From Xenophilus arseniciresistens (GTDB taxonomy: Bacteria; Pseudomonadota; Gammaproteobacteria; Burkholderiales; Burkholderiaceae_C): a stretch of DNA of 64,000 nt. The number at the start of each line of letters is the position of its first letter. The first letter of the stretch is position 1. The stretch is taken from NCBI RefSeq assembly GCF_028023875.1, contig NZ_JAQIPB010000001.1:186001-250000 (forward strand), in the 5' to 3' direction. A model generated the notes under the pieces. It worked only from the letters and a program-made list of their open reading frames with translations, searched no databases and was not told the origin of the DNA. Shown here one piece after another: positions 17,870-27,410 of the stretch. Position numbers and translations under genes: made by a program.

Positions 17870-18073
17870 GCCATTGGGTCCGACCATCATGTGCCAGCCC
17901 AGTCCACGGCAATCCTGCCGCACCGTTTGGAAGCACTCGCGCTCCCCCCCGCCTCGGTGCACCCCGGTCTGAACTGAACCGACCGTCCGACCGCGGGTAT
18001 TCCCGCGCATCCACCCGGCGCTGCAAACAGCAGCCCGTCACCGCGTATTTCAGGGCAAGCCCAATCGTGATCA

Positions 18074-18099
18074 CACATTTGTGGATTGCATTTGTGCAA
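18074..18099. promoter_or_regulatory. Tandem dyads upstream of the ABC transporter operon
   Basis: The 299-bp gap between the LysR gene and the ABC operon holds two copies of CATTTGTG, 13 bp apart (18076-18083 and 18089-18096). Each is part of a small dyad: CACA-TT-TGTG at 18074-18083 and TTGCA-TTTG-TGCAA at 18086-18099. LysR regulators bind short interrupted dyads of this sort. I see nothing else definable in the gap. Operator function is inference. Confidence 0.4.
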
Positions 18100-18168
18100 A
18101 GCAGTTTTGCCCTGATGCCGGAGCAATTCTGAGTTTTTCTTCTTACATTCTTACTCAGCGGGGAGAAC

Positions 18169-19394
18169 ATGATGATCAGGTCTCTCATCGCCACAATTTG
18201 CGTGGCATTCGCAGGCACAGCATTCGGCGCAACGACCACTGAACCGATCCGGATCGGCATGAATTGCCCATTCGAAGGAGGATCGGCCGATATGGGATTG
18301 AGCGTACGCGCGGCCATGCGAATGATCGTTCGGGAATTAAACAGCGTGGGGGGATTGCTTGGGCAACCTGTCGAACTCGTCGAGAGAGATGACCGTGCGG
18401 ACCCTGAGACTGGAAAAAAGGTCGCCGCGGAGATCATTAAGGAGAAGGTCCTCGTGACCATCGGCTACTGCAATACGGGCGTCGCAACGGCTTCCATCGG
18501 TATTTACCAGGATGCCAAGGTGCCTTTGATCGTGCCCGTGGCCACTGGCTCCCTGATTGCAAACAAATTTGCGCCACCGGCCTCGGACCAGAACTTTATT
18601 TTTAGAACCGCCGTGCCCGATGTTCAGCAGGTCGCATTCATGGTCAAAGTGATCCTCAAGAACGGCTGGCAGCGCGTGGGCCTGATGGCAGACACCAGCG
18701 GCTATGGCGAATTCGGACGCAAGGATCTCGAAGCGGAACTTGCGAAGCACAAGCTGCAAGTGGCGCACATGGAGCGCTTCCCCACCGGCATCAAGGACCT
18801 GCGGCCGCACATGGAGCGCGCACGGGCTGCCGGCGTGGATGTGCTGTTCACCTATACCACCGGGCCGGAAAACGCCCTCATCTCGCAGGCGCGCGCCGAC
18901 ATGAAATGGAAGATCCCTCACATCGGGCCCTGGACCGTAGGCTTCGGCAACCACCTGTCGGCCGCGGGCGCGGCCGCAGACGGCGCCCTGACCGCGCAGA
19001 CCTTCATCCAGGACGGGCAGCACAACTTCGACCGTCAGGCCTTCCTGCGCAATGTGACGCGCGAACTCGGCACCGACCGCGTTCCGTGCGCCATGTGCGC
19101 GGCGCAGGCCTATGACGCCATGCAACTGGTCATCCGCGCGATCGGGCAGTTGCGGACTCAACGCACCCCGCTGACGCCGCTGACCATGCGGGATGCGCTG
19201 GAGAACCTCAACGAGCCCGTGCGCGGCATGGTGACCGTGCACCAGAAGCCGTTCAGCCGCGAAGACCACGAAGCGGTCAGCCAGAACATGCTGGTGCTGG
19301 GCGTGGTCAAGGACGGGAAGGTCAGGTTCGCCAATGCGTCTGAAGAGATCCGGTCGCTGATCCCGCAGCGCAAGAACGTGGCGGAGGGCGCTCG

Positions 19395-19398
<4 letters not shown>
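18169..19398 (+). CDS. ABC transporter substrate-binding protein (type 1 periplasmic fold), first of two
   Basis: A 409-residue periplasmic binding protein of the LivK/amide-urea type. The start is the first of two ATGs behind GGGGAGAAC. A signal peptide ends near GTAFGA. The mature protein begins PIRIGMNCPFEGGSADMG and has the usual alternating alpha/beta fold (LVERDDRADPETGKKVA, GYCNTGVATAS, VGLMADTSGYGEFGRKDLEA), then TVHQKPFSREDHEAV near the end. It differs clearly from the second binding protein at 20952 and belongs to a group seen with broad-range solute uptake or sensing. The first half is lower in GC than the operon behind it. Its stop overlaps the start of the ATPase gene (ATGA), so it is translated together with it. 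Ligand unknown. Confidence 0.9.
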
Positions 19399-20165
<767 letters not shown>

Positions 20166-20876
20166 ATGTCGGCACCCGCCCTCGAAATCAAGGACCTTCA
20201 CGCCTGGTACGGTGAATCGCATGTGCTGCATGGCGTGGACATGGTGGTGCAGCCCGGCGAGGTGGTGACGCTGCTGGGGCGCAACGGCGCCGGGCGCACG
20301 AGCACGCTGCGCGCCATCATGGGGCTGACGGGTTCGCGCAAGGGCAGCATCAAGGTGCATGGGCACGAGACCGTCGGGCTGCCCACGCACCGCATCGCGC
20401 ACTTTGGCATCGGCTACTGCCCGGAAGAGCGGGGCATCTTCGCCAGCCTTTCTGCCGAGGAGAACCTGATGCTGCCGCCGGCCCTCAAGGGCAGCGATGG
20501 CGGCATGAGCGTCGATGAGATCTACGCCATGTTCCCCAACCTGGCCGAGCGGCGCCACAGCCAGGGCACGCGGCTATCCGGGGGTGAGCAGCAGATGCTG
20601 GCGGTGGCGCGCATCCTGCGCACGGGCGCGCGGCTGCTGCTGCTCGATGAGATTTCGGAGGGGCTGGCGCCGGTGATCGTGCAGGCGCTGGCGCGCATGA
20701 TCACCATGCTGCGGGCCAAGGGCTACACGGTGGTGATGGTGGAGCAGAACTTCCGCTTTGCCGCGCCGCTGGCCGACCGCTTCTATGTGATGGAGCACGG
20801 ACGCATCGTGGAGCGCTTCGGCGCCCACGAGCTGCAGACCAAGGCCGAAGTGCTCAACGAGCTGCTCGGCGTCTGA
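20166..20876 (+). CDS. livF: ABC transporter ATP-binding protein (LivF type) with Arg in Walker A
   Basis: A 236-residue ATPase of the LivF branch, starting on the base after the livG stop codon. It has the A-loop Tyr (HAWYGES), signature RLSGGEQQMLAVAR, Walker B LLLLDEISEGLAP and H-loop MVEQNFRF. The Walker A loop reads GRNGAGRTS: the invariant Lys that contacts ATP phosphates is Arg44 (codon CGC at 20295-20297). Arg substitutions here usually weaken ATP hydrolysis, although I recall similar forms in some Burkholderiales LivF proteins. Paired with LivG, one competent site could still drive transport. The DNA is clear, so this is not a reading error on my side. Confidence 0.92.
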   Translation: MSAPALEIKDLHAWYGESHVLHGVDMVVQPGEVVTLLGRNGAGRTSTLRAIMGLTGSRKGSIKVHGHETVGLPTHRIAHFGIGYCPEERGIFASLSAEENLMLPPALKGSDGGMSVDEIYAMFPNLAERRHSQGTRLSGGEQQMLAVARILRTGARLLLLDEISEGLAPVIVQALARMITMLRAKGYTVVMVEQNFRFAAPLADRFYVMEHGRIVERFGAHELQTKAEVLNELLGV

Positions 20877-20951
20877 GCCGGCCTCGCCCTCCGTTCACAC
20901 ACGCAATCCCCTCGCAACCATCCTCATCATCACTTCCAGAAGGAGACAGGC

Positions 20952-22142
20952 ATGAAGAAGAAGCAACTCGGCGCGATTGCGCTGGCGGTCGGCGCGCTCG
21001 CGCTGGCTTCGGCCGCGCAGGCCCAGGTCAAGATCGGTCTGATCACCGACATGTCGAGCCTGTACTCCGACGTGGAGGGCAAGAACGGCGCTGTGGCGAT
21101 CCAGATGGCCATCGACGACTTCGGCGGCAAGGTGCTGGGCCAGCCCATCGAGCTGCTGGTGGCCGACCACCAGAACAAGGCCGACATCGCCGCGTCCAAG
21201 GCGCGCGAATGGATCGACACCGCGGGCCTGACCATGGTGTTCGGTGGCACCAACTCCGGCGCTGCGCTGGCCATGGCCAAGGTGGCACTGGAAAAGAAGC
21301 GTGTGTACTTCAACAACGGCGCCGGCTCCGCTGCATTGACCAACGAACAGTGCAGCCCCTACACCGTGCACTACGCCTTTGACACGGTGGCCCTGGCCAA
21401 GGGCACGGGCGCGGCGGTGGTCGACCAGGGCGGCAAGAGCTGGTTCTTCCTGACGGCCGACTATGCCTTCGGCCATGCGCTGGAAGCCGATACGACAAAG
21501 ATCATCAAGGAAAAGGGCGGCACGGTGGTCGGCTCGGTGCGCACGCCGATCAACGCCAGCGACTTCTCGTCCTTCCTGCTGCAGGCGCAGAACTCCAAGG
21601 CGCAGATCCTGGGCCTGGCCAACGCGGGCGGCGACACCGTCAACTCGATCAAGGCAGCCAAGGAGTTCGGCATCGACAAGTCGATGAAGGTCGCCGGCCT
21701 GCTGGCGTTCCTGTCGGACATCCACAGCCTGGGCCTGAAGAACACCGCGGGCCTGCTGCACACCACGAGCTGGTACTGGGACCTGAACGACGACACCCGC
21801 AAGTGGGCCAAGCGCTTCTTCGAGAAAACCAAACGCATGCCCACCGATGTGCAGGCTGCCGACTACTCGGCCGCCACCAACTACCTCAAGGCCGTGGAAG
21901 CCGCCAAGACCACCGATGCCGACAAGGTGATGGAACAGCTCAAGAAGACGCCGATCAACGACTTCTACGGCAAGGGCATGATCCGCGCCGACGGCCGCTT
22001 CGTGCATGACATGTACCTGGTGCAGGCCAAGAGTCCCGCCGAATCCAAGCAGCCCTGGGACTACCTGAAGGTCATCAAGGCGCTGCCTGGCGAGCAGGTC
22101 TATACGACCAAGGCCGAGAGCAAGTGCGCGCTCTGGAAATGA
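20952..22142 (+). CDS. ABC transporter substrate-binding protein (type 1 fold), second of two
   Basis: A 396-residue periplasmic binding protein with AGAAGGAG before its ATG. The signal peptide (KKKQLGAIALAVGALALASA) ends at AQAQ. The mature protein starts VKIGLITDMSSLYSDVEG and includes LLVADHQNKADIAASKARE, the Ser/Thr ligand loop VFGGTNSGAALAMAK, FFLTADYAFGHALEADTTK and MPTDVQAADYSAATNYLKA. This is the pattern of HAAT-family proteins that bind amino acids, amides or aromatic acids. It is followed by the two permease genes and is probably the operon's main receptor. A 75-bp gap after livF could hold an internal promoter. Confidence 0.92.
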   Translation: MKKKQLGAIALAVGALALASAAQAQVKIGLITDMSSLYSDVEGKNGAVAIQMAIDDFGGKVLGQPIELLVADHQNKADIAASKAREWIDTAGLTMVFGGTNSGAALAMAKVALEKKRVYFNNGAGSAALTNEQCSPYTVHYAFDTVALAKGTGAAVVDQGGKSWFFLTADYAFGHALEADTTKIIKEKGGTVVGSVRTPINASDFSSFLLQAQNSKAQILGLANAGGDTVNSIKAAKEFGIDKSMKVAGLLAFLSDIHSLGLKNTAGLLHTTSWYWDLNDDTRKWAKRFFEKTKRMPTDVQAADYSAATNYLKAVEAAKTTDADKVMEQLKKTPINDFYGKGMIRADGRFVHDMYLVQAKSPAESKQPWDYLKVIKALPGEQVYTTKAESKCALWK

Positions 22143-22176
22143 GCCCTACCTGAACCGAACCCGCAGCAGCAGCCCC

Positions 22177-23052
22177 ATGCAGATCTCGATGCCCGCCTTG
22201 CTGAGCCAGCTCCTTCTGGGGCTGGTCAACGGCTCCTTCTATGCCATCCTGAGCCTCGGGCTGGCGGTGATCTTCGGACTGCTCAACGTCATCAACTTCG
22301 CGCACGGTGCCCTGTTCATGCTGGGCGCCGTGCTGGCGTGGATGGCGATGAACTATTTCGAGATCAACTACTGGGTGATGCTGCTGGCGGCGCCGCTGAT
22401 CATCGGCCTGCTCGGCGTGGTGATCGAGCGCCTGCTGCTGCGCTGGATCTACAAGCTCGACCACCTCTATGGCCTGCTGCTCACGCTGGGCCTGACCCTG
22501 CTGATCGAGGGCATCCTGCGCTCGGCCTATGGCGTCTCGGGCCTGGCCTACGACGCGCCCGACCAGTTGGCCAGCGCAACCGACCTGGGCTTCATGGTGC
22601 TGCCCAACTACCGCGCCTGGGTGGTGCTGGCCTCGCTGGTCGTGTGCTTCGCCACCTGGTTCGTGATCGAGAAGACACGCATCGGCGCCTACCTGCGCGC
22701 GGGCACCGAGAACCCGCGCCTGGTCGAGGCCTTCGGCGTCAACGTGCCGCTGATGATCACGCTGACCTACGGCTTCGGCGTGGCGCTGGCGGCCTTTGCC
22801 GGCGTGCTGGCCGCGCCGGTGATCCAGGTCTCGCCGCTGATGGGCCAGAACCTGATCATCGTGGTCTTCGCGGTGGTGGTGATCGGCGGCATGGGCTCGA
22901 TCATGGGCGCCATCCTCACCGGGCTGGGGCTGGGCGTCATCGAGGGCCTGACCAAGGTCTTCTACCCCGAGGCCTCTTCCACCGTTGTTTTCGTCATCAT
23001 GGCCATCGTGCTGCTGATCCGCCCCGCCGGCCTGTTCGGCAAAGAAAAGTAA
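22177..23052 (+). CDS. livH: Branched-chain amino acid-type ABC permease (LivH type)
   Basis: A 291-residue integral membrane permease with about eight hydrophobic segments. Family features include LVNGSFYAILSLGLAVIFGL near the N-terminus, NVINFAHGALFMLGA, and the ATPase-contact loop AYLRAGTENPRLVEAFGV. The C-terminal part has VVVIGGMGSIMGAILTGLGL. Length and order agree with LivH. It forms the translocation pore with the product of the next gene, powered by the two ATPases upstream. The gap to the next gene is 25 bp. Confidence 0.93.
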   Translation: MQISMPALLSQLLLGLVNGSFYAILSLGLAVIFGLLNVINFAHGALFMLGAVLAWMAMNYFEINYWVMLLAAPLIIGLLGVVIERLLLRWIYKLDHLYGLLLTLGLTLLIEGILRSAYGVSGLAYDAPDQLASATDLGFMVLPNYRAWVVLASLVVCFATWFVIEKTRIGAYLRAGTENPRLVEAFGVNVPLMITLTYGFGVALAAFAGVLAAPVIQVSPLMGQNLIIVVFAVVVIGGMGSIMGAILTGLGLGVIEGLTKVFYPEASSTVVFVIMAIVLLIRPAGLFGKEK

Positions 23053-23077
23053 GAGAACACGCCTGCGCTGATTGACC

Positions 23078-24067
23078 ATGAAGAAGCTGACCCTCGCCCT
23101 CTACGCCTTGCTGCTGCTCGGCCTGGTGCTTGCACCCTTCATGGGCGCCTACCCGGTGTTCGTGATGAAGCTGATGTGCTTTGCACTGTTCGCCTGCGCC
23201 TTCAACCTGCTGCTGGGCTACACCGGCCTGCTGTCCTTCGGGCATGCCGCCTTCCTGGGCTTCTCGGCCTACATCACGGGGCATTCGCTGAAAGCCTGGG
23301 GCCTGACGCCCGAGCTGGGCCTCGTACTGGGCACGCTCACCGGCGGCGTGCTGGGCTGGGTGTTCGGGTTGCTGGCCATCCGGCGCCAGGGCATCTATTT
23401 CTCGATGATCACGCTGGCGCTCGCGCAGATGGTGTATTTCCTGTGTCTGCAGGCGCGCTTCACCGGCGGCGAGGACGGGCTGCAGGGCGTGCCGCGCGGC
23501 AAGCTCTTCGGCTGGCTCGACCTGCAGAACGACCTGACCATGTACTACGTGACGCTGGTGCTGGTGGTGATGGGCTGCCTGCTGATCGTGCGCACCATCC
23601 ATTCGCCCTTCGGCCAGGTGCTCAAGGGCATCAAGGAGAACGAACCGCGCGCGCTCTCGCTGGGCTACGACGTGGGGCGCTTCAAGCTGCTGGCCTTCGT
23701 GATCTCGGCCGCGCTGTCGGGCCTGGCCGGTTCGCTCAAGACGCTGGTGCTGGGCTTTGCCACGCTGTCGGACGTGCATTGGAGCGCCTCGGGCCAGGTC
23801 ATCCTGATGACGCTGGTGGGCGGCCTGGGCACGCTGTCCGGCCCCATCGTCGGCTCGGCCGTGGTGGTGCTGCTGGAGAACAAGATCGGCGAGTTCGGCA
23901 GCCTGCTCGCGGAGCTGACCCACGTGACCTGGTTCAGCACCCTGGGCGAATCCGTCACCATGGTCACCGGCCTGATCTTCGTGATCTGCGTGCTGGCCTT
24001 CCGCCGCGGGATCATGGGCGAGCTTGCGCACCTGATGGACCGCGCGGCATCGAAACAGCGGCCATGA
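23078..24067 (+). CDS. livM: Branched-chain amino acid-type ABC permease (LivM type)
   Basis: A 329-residue integral membrane permease and the last gene of the ABC operon. The ATG at 23078 is preferred over the TTG two codons upstream. Recognisable blocks are FNLLLGYTGLLSFGHAAFLG, RRQGIYFSMITLALAQMVYF, the coupling helix region LKGIKENEPRALSLGYDV and TLVGGLGTLSGPIVGSAVVV. It pairs with LivH. No clear terminator follows; the next 230 bp contain no gene that I can support. Confidence 0.93.
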   Translation: MKKLTLALYALLLLGLVLAPFMGAYPVFVMKLMCFALFACAFNLLLGYTGLLSFGHAAFLGFSAYITGHSLKAWGLTPELGLVLGTLTGGVLGWVFGLLAIRRQGIYFSMITLALAQMVYFLCLQARFTGGEDGLQGVPRGKLFGWLDLQNDLTMYYVTLVLVVMGCLLIVRTIHSPFGQVLKGIKENEPRALSLGYDVGRFKLLAFVISAALSGLAGSLKTLVLGFATLSDVHWSASGQVILMTLVGGLGTLSGPIVGSAVVVLLENKIGEFGSLLAELTHVTWFSTLGESVTMVTGLIFVICVLAFRRGIMGELAHLMDRAASKQRP

Positions 24068-24297
24068 AGCGCCGCGCCTGACCGGCGCAGGGCTCGATCC
24101 AGCGGGCGCAGGGTCGGGCCGGCCGAGACGAGGCGAGGCAAACCGCCACGCGGCTTCGAATCGCGTTCCGGGCATCGGGCATCCGGGCTGAGCCCCTGAC
24201 CGAAGGCAATGCCACGGTCCGTTGCTAAAGTCGCGCCCCATGCCCTGCCCCCTCACAGCTTCCCCGGCGGTCCAGCCAGCCGCCAAGCATCCCCGCC

Positions 24298-25317
24298 ATG
24301 GCTGAACGACGCCCCGGCTGGCTGGCCTGCGGCGCGCACAGCCTTCTCCTGCTGCTTACGGCCCTCTGGGCTGCATTGGCGCTTCATTACCAGCTTCCGA
24401 TTTCCATGCCGTGGCGCCTGGCCGCGGTCGCGGCCTGGGGGCTGTTCGCCCTGGCCGCCTTGCTGCTGATCTGGCGCGGCCAGACCGCGCGCGCCGTGCT
24501 GAGCTACGGGCTGGCCTTTGCGCTGCTGCTGGGCTGGTGGGTGCGGCTTGCGCCCTCGAACGAGCGCGACTGGGCCGACGACGTGGCACGGCACCTGCAG
24601 CCGCGCGTGCAGGGCAGCCAGGTGCTGCTGCAGAACGTGCGCAACTTCGACTGGCGCAGCGAAACTGACTACACCGCGCGCTGGGAAGCCCGCCGCTACG
24701 ACCTGGACCGGCTGCGCTCGGTGGACATGGGGCTGTCGTACTGGATGGGGCCAGCCATCGCCCACACGCTGGTGTCCTTCGGTTTCGACGACGGGCGCGG
24801 TGGCACCGAGCAGGTGGTCTTCTCGATCGAGATCCGCAAGGAGCGGCATGAGCACTTCTCGGCCGTGGCGGGCTTTTTCAAGCAGTTCGAACTGAGCCTG
24901 GTGGCCGGCGACGAACGCGACCTGCTGCGCGTGCGCACCAACGTGCGCGGCGAAGACGTGTACCTGTACCGCGTGCAGATGGCGCCCGCGGCCATACGCT
25001 CGCTGTTCCTGGCCTATGTGGCCGAAGCCGAATCGCTGCAGCGCCAGCCGCGCTTCTACGACACGCTCACGGCCAACTGCACCACCATCGTCTACCAGAT
25101 GGCGCAGCGCATCGTGGGCGGCCTGCCGCTGGACTGGCGCCTGCTGGCCTCGGGCTACCTGCCCGAGTACGTGCACGAGGTGGGCGCGCTGGCGCCGGGG
25201 CAGGATCTGCAGGCGCTGCGCAGCGCCGGCCGCATCACCGAACGCGCGAAGGCGGCCGCTGGCGATCCGCAGTCTTTCTCGCGCGCGATCCGCGCCGGCA
25301 TGCCGGGCATGCCATGA
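24298..25317 (+). CDS. DUF4105 (Lnb-type) membrane protein
   Basis: A 339-residue protein with three N-terminal membrane helices (residues about 9-30, 38-58 and 63-82) followed by a large extracytoplasmic domain. The domain is recognised as DUF4105 from RNFDWRSETDYTARWE, the SYWMGPAIAHTLVSFGF block and the terminal YDTLTANCTTIVYQMAQ with Cys261, the likely catalytic Cys of a papain-like fold, and a preceding His (IAHTLVSF). Relatives include bacterial lipoprotein N-acyl-modifying or transacylase-like proteins, but most are untested. Its stop overlaps the start of the lipase-like lipoprotein (ATGA), suggesting joint action at the cell envelope, possibly on a lipid or lipoprotein substrate. Confidence 0.85.
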   Translation: MAERRPGWLACGAHSLLLLLTALWAALALHYQLPISMPWRLAAVAAWGLFALAALLLIWRGQTARAVLSYGLAFALLLGWWVRLAPSNERDWADDVARHLQPRVQGSQVLLQNVRNFDWRSETDYTARWEARRYDLDRLRSVDMGLSYWMGPAIAHTLVSFGFDDGRGGTEQVVFSIEIRKERHEHFSAVAGFFKQFELSLVAGDERDLLRVRTNVRGEDVYLYRVQMAPAAIRSLFLAYVAEAESLQRQPRFYDTLTANCTTIVYQMAQRIVGGLPLDWRLLASGYLPEYVHEVGALAPGQDLQALRSAGRITERAKAAAGDPQSFSRAIRAGMPGMP

Positions 25318-27410
25318 GATCGACGAACGCCATGCCGGGCCGGTCTGCGGCCTCCTGCATCCGGCACTTTCCGGAGATGCGCGCGATGCCTGCGCTGCTC
25401 CTGCTGCTGCTGGCCTGTCTTCTTTCAGGCTGCGCGGCCGTGAGCGTGTCCACCATCTCGCCGGCCGACTACCTGGCCGAGCGGCGCGGCGACATGCTGA
25501 CCACGGGCCGGCTCAGCCAGACCGCGCAGGAGGTGCTGCGCGTGATCGGCATCGAGGACTGCCGCGAGCGCCCCGCGCCCTGCCGCCAGACGCTGCAGAC
25601 GGCCGCGGGCATCACCGAGGAGCAGCGGCTGTCGGCGCTGTCGGAGCTGTGGCTGGAACACGCGCTGGCCACGGCCCGCGCGGTTGGCACGCCGAAGCTG
25701 CCGCTGCCTGTGTCCTCCAGCGCGCCGGCCGGCGACCCCGTGCTGGACGCCTGGATCGAGACCGCGCGCCACGCCTATGCCTACCTCTTCCACACCGCAC
25801 GCCGGCCCGGCGAGCGGGCCTTCGAAGACCGGCAGACGCAGGTGCGCGACTACTACAACTACGCCGCGCAGCAGGCCGTCTCGCGCCTGTTCCTGCTCTA
25901 CCGCGGCGACGTGCAGGCGCAGGCTGCGCCGGCCCCGCAGGACCCGCAGGCGCTCACGCGCATCGGCCGCTGGCAGATCCGCGGCGAAACGGTGGAGATG
26001 CCCGCGCTGCCGGGTGCCGGCCTGCCGCAGGAACTGGTGCCCGCCGCGTCGCTGCGCTTCACGGGGCTGCGCAACACCTACCGGCGCGATGGCTTCGGCG
26101 CCGAGTTCGTGGCCGTGCTGGAACCGCCCGCGCCACCGCCCACCCCCGAGGGGAACGGCACGCCACCGCCCGCACACCCCGGCGCGGGAGAAACCCAGTT
26201 CCCTTCCGTCACCGCGCTGCTGCGCTTCGAAGGCCGGACGCTGGCCGAGGTGATGGCCACGAGCCAGGTGCGCGTGCTGCTGTACGACCCCTATCGCAGC
26301 AGCCACGCCACGCTGGGCGGCGAGCAGGTGCCGCTGGCAGCCAACTTCACGGCCGGCTACGGGCTGTGGCTCGCGCGCTCGGGCTTTGCCAGGCAGTCGC
26401 TGCGCACGCTGTTCGGCCTGTCCGACGGCATCGTGGCGCCGCGCGTGCAGATCATGCAGCCCTGGAACCCCGAGCGCCGCATCATCGTGATGCTGCACGG
26501 CCTGGCCAGCAGCCCCGAAGCCTGGGTCAACGTGGCCAACGAAGTGATGGGCGACGAGCAGCTGCGCCAGAACTACCAGGTCTGGCAGGTCTACTACCCC
26601 ACCAATGCGCCACTGGCGCTGAACCTGCACAGCATCCGCCAGGCGCTGCAGCACACGCTCCGCGCCCACGACCCGGACGGCCACTCGGTCGCGGCACGCA
26701 ACATCACGCTCGTGGGCCACAGCATGGGTGGCGTGCTGGCGCGGCTGCTGGTCTCTCAGGCCGACGAGCAGCTGTGGCAGCTGCTGCCGCCGCAGGCACG
26801 CGGCGCGCAGGCGCGCGAAGGCATGGGCGCCTTCCTGAGCTTCGAGCCGCTGCCCGGCGTGCAGCGCGCCGTCTTCATCGCCGCGCCGCACCGCGGCACG
26901 CCCTTTGCCGAAGAGCGCATCGCACGCCGCGTGGCCAACCTGGTGACCTTGCCGCTGGCCATGCTTCAGGAAGCGGGCGACCTGGCGCGCCTGCTGGCGC
27001 AGATGCGGCCCGGCGCCGACGCGGCAGGCCCGCAGGCGCCGCAGCGCGGCGGCAGCGCATCGGCCGAGGGCAGCACCCTGCAGCGCATCCCCAACAGCAT
27101 CGACAACCTGAGCGACCGCGACCCCTTCGTGCGCGCGGCGGCGGCGCTGCCCATGGCGCCCGGGTTGCCGCACCATTCCATCATCGGCCGCATCGACCCC
27201 GGCATCGCGCTGGCCCAGAGCAGCGATGGCATCGTGCCCTATGCCAGCGCGCACCTGGACAGCGCGCAGTCCGAGCGCGTGATCACCTCGGGCCACAGCG
27301 TGCAGGAGCATCCCGCGGCCATCCTGGAGCTGCGGCGCATCCTGCAGCTGCCCTTGCCGCAGGCCGGCCGCCCGGGGTCTGCCGGCACGGCCCGAGAATC
27401 CCGCCCATGA
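25314..27410 (+). CDS. Lipase-like alpha/beta hydrolase lipoprotein
   Basis: A 698-residue protein. I give the ATG that overlaps the DUF4105 stop; starts at 25377 or 25386 would leave a classic lipoprotein signal (PALLLLLLACLLSGC, lipobox Cys at residue 40 from the first start). The N-terminal 320 residues are a family-specific region without known motifs. The C-terminal half is an alpha/beta hydrolase: IIVMLHGLASSPEAW for the oxyanion region, nucleophile elbow LVGHSMGGVLARLL with Ser470, FIAAPHRGTPF and a late SDGIVPYASAHL/SGHSVQEHP likely holding Asp and His. It should be anchored in the outer or inner membrane and act on lipids or esters. Its stop overlaps the stress-protein start. Confidence 0.85.
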   Translation: MRSTNAMPGRSAASCIRHFPEMRAMPALLLLLLACLLSGCAAVSVSTISPADYLAERRGDMLTTGRLSQTAQEVLRVIGIEDCRERPAPCRQTLQTAAGITEEQRLSALSELWLEHALATARAVGTPKLPLPVSSSAPAGDPVLDAWIETARHAYAYLFHTARRPGERAFEDRQTQVRDYYNYAAQQAVSRLFLLYRGDVQAQAAPAPQDPQALTRIGRWQIRGETVEMPALPGAGLPQELVPAASLRFTGLRNTYRRDGFGAEFVAVLEPPAPPPTPEGNGTPPPAHPGAGETQFPSVTALLRFEGRTLAEVMATSQVRVLLYDPYRSSHATLGGEQVPLAANFTAGYGLWLARSGFARQSLRTLFGLSDGIVAPRVQIMQPWNPERRIIVMLHGLASSPEAWVNVANEVMGDEQLRQNYQVWQVYYPTNAPLALNLHSIRQALQHTLRAHDPDGHSVAARNITLVGHSMGGVLARLLVSQADEQLWQLLPPQARGAQAREGMGAFLSFEPLPGVQRAVFIAAPHRGTPFAEERIARRVANLVTLPLAMLQEAGDLARLLAQMRPGADAAGPQAPQRGGSASAEGSTLQRIPNSIDNLSDRDPFVRAAAALPMAPGLPHHSIIGRIDPGIALAQSSDGIVPYASAHLDSAQSERVITSGHSVQEHPAAILELRRILQLPLPQAGRPGSAGTARESRP

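Noticed and set aside
24154-24161. TTCGAATC resembling a tRNA T-loop
   Set aside because: Flanking bases do not pair into a T-stem, and no anticodon arm or acceptor stem can be drawn around it.
25016-27406. Upstream extension of the frame leading into the universal stress gene
   Set aside because: The sequence before 27407 is a shadow of the lipase-like gene in another frame. The stress-protein domain starts at the ATG overlapping the lipase stop.
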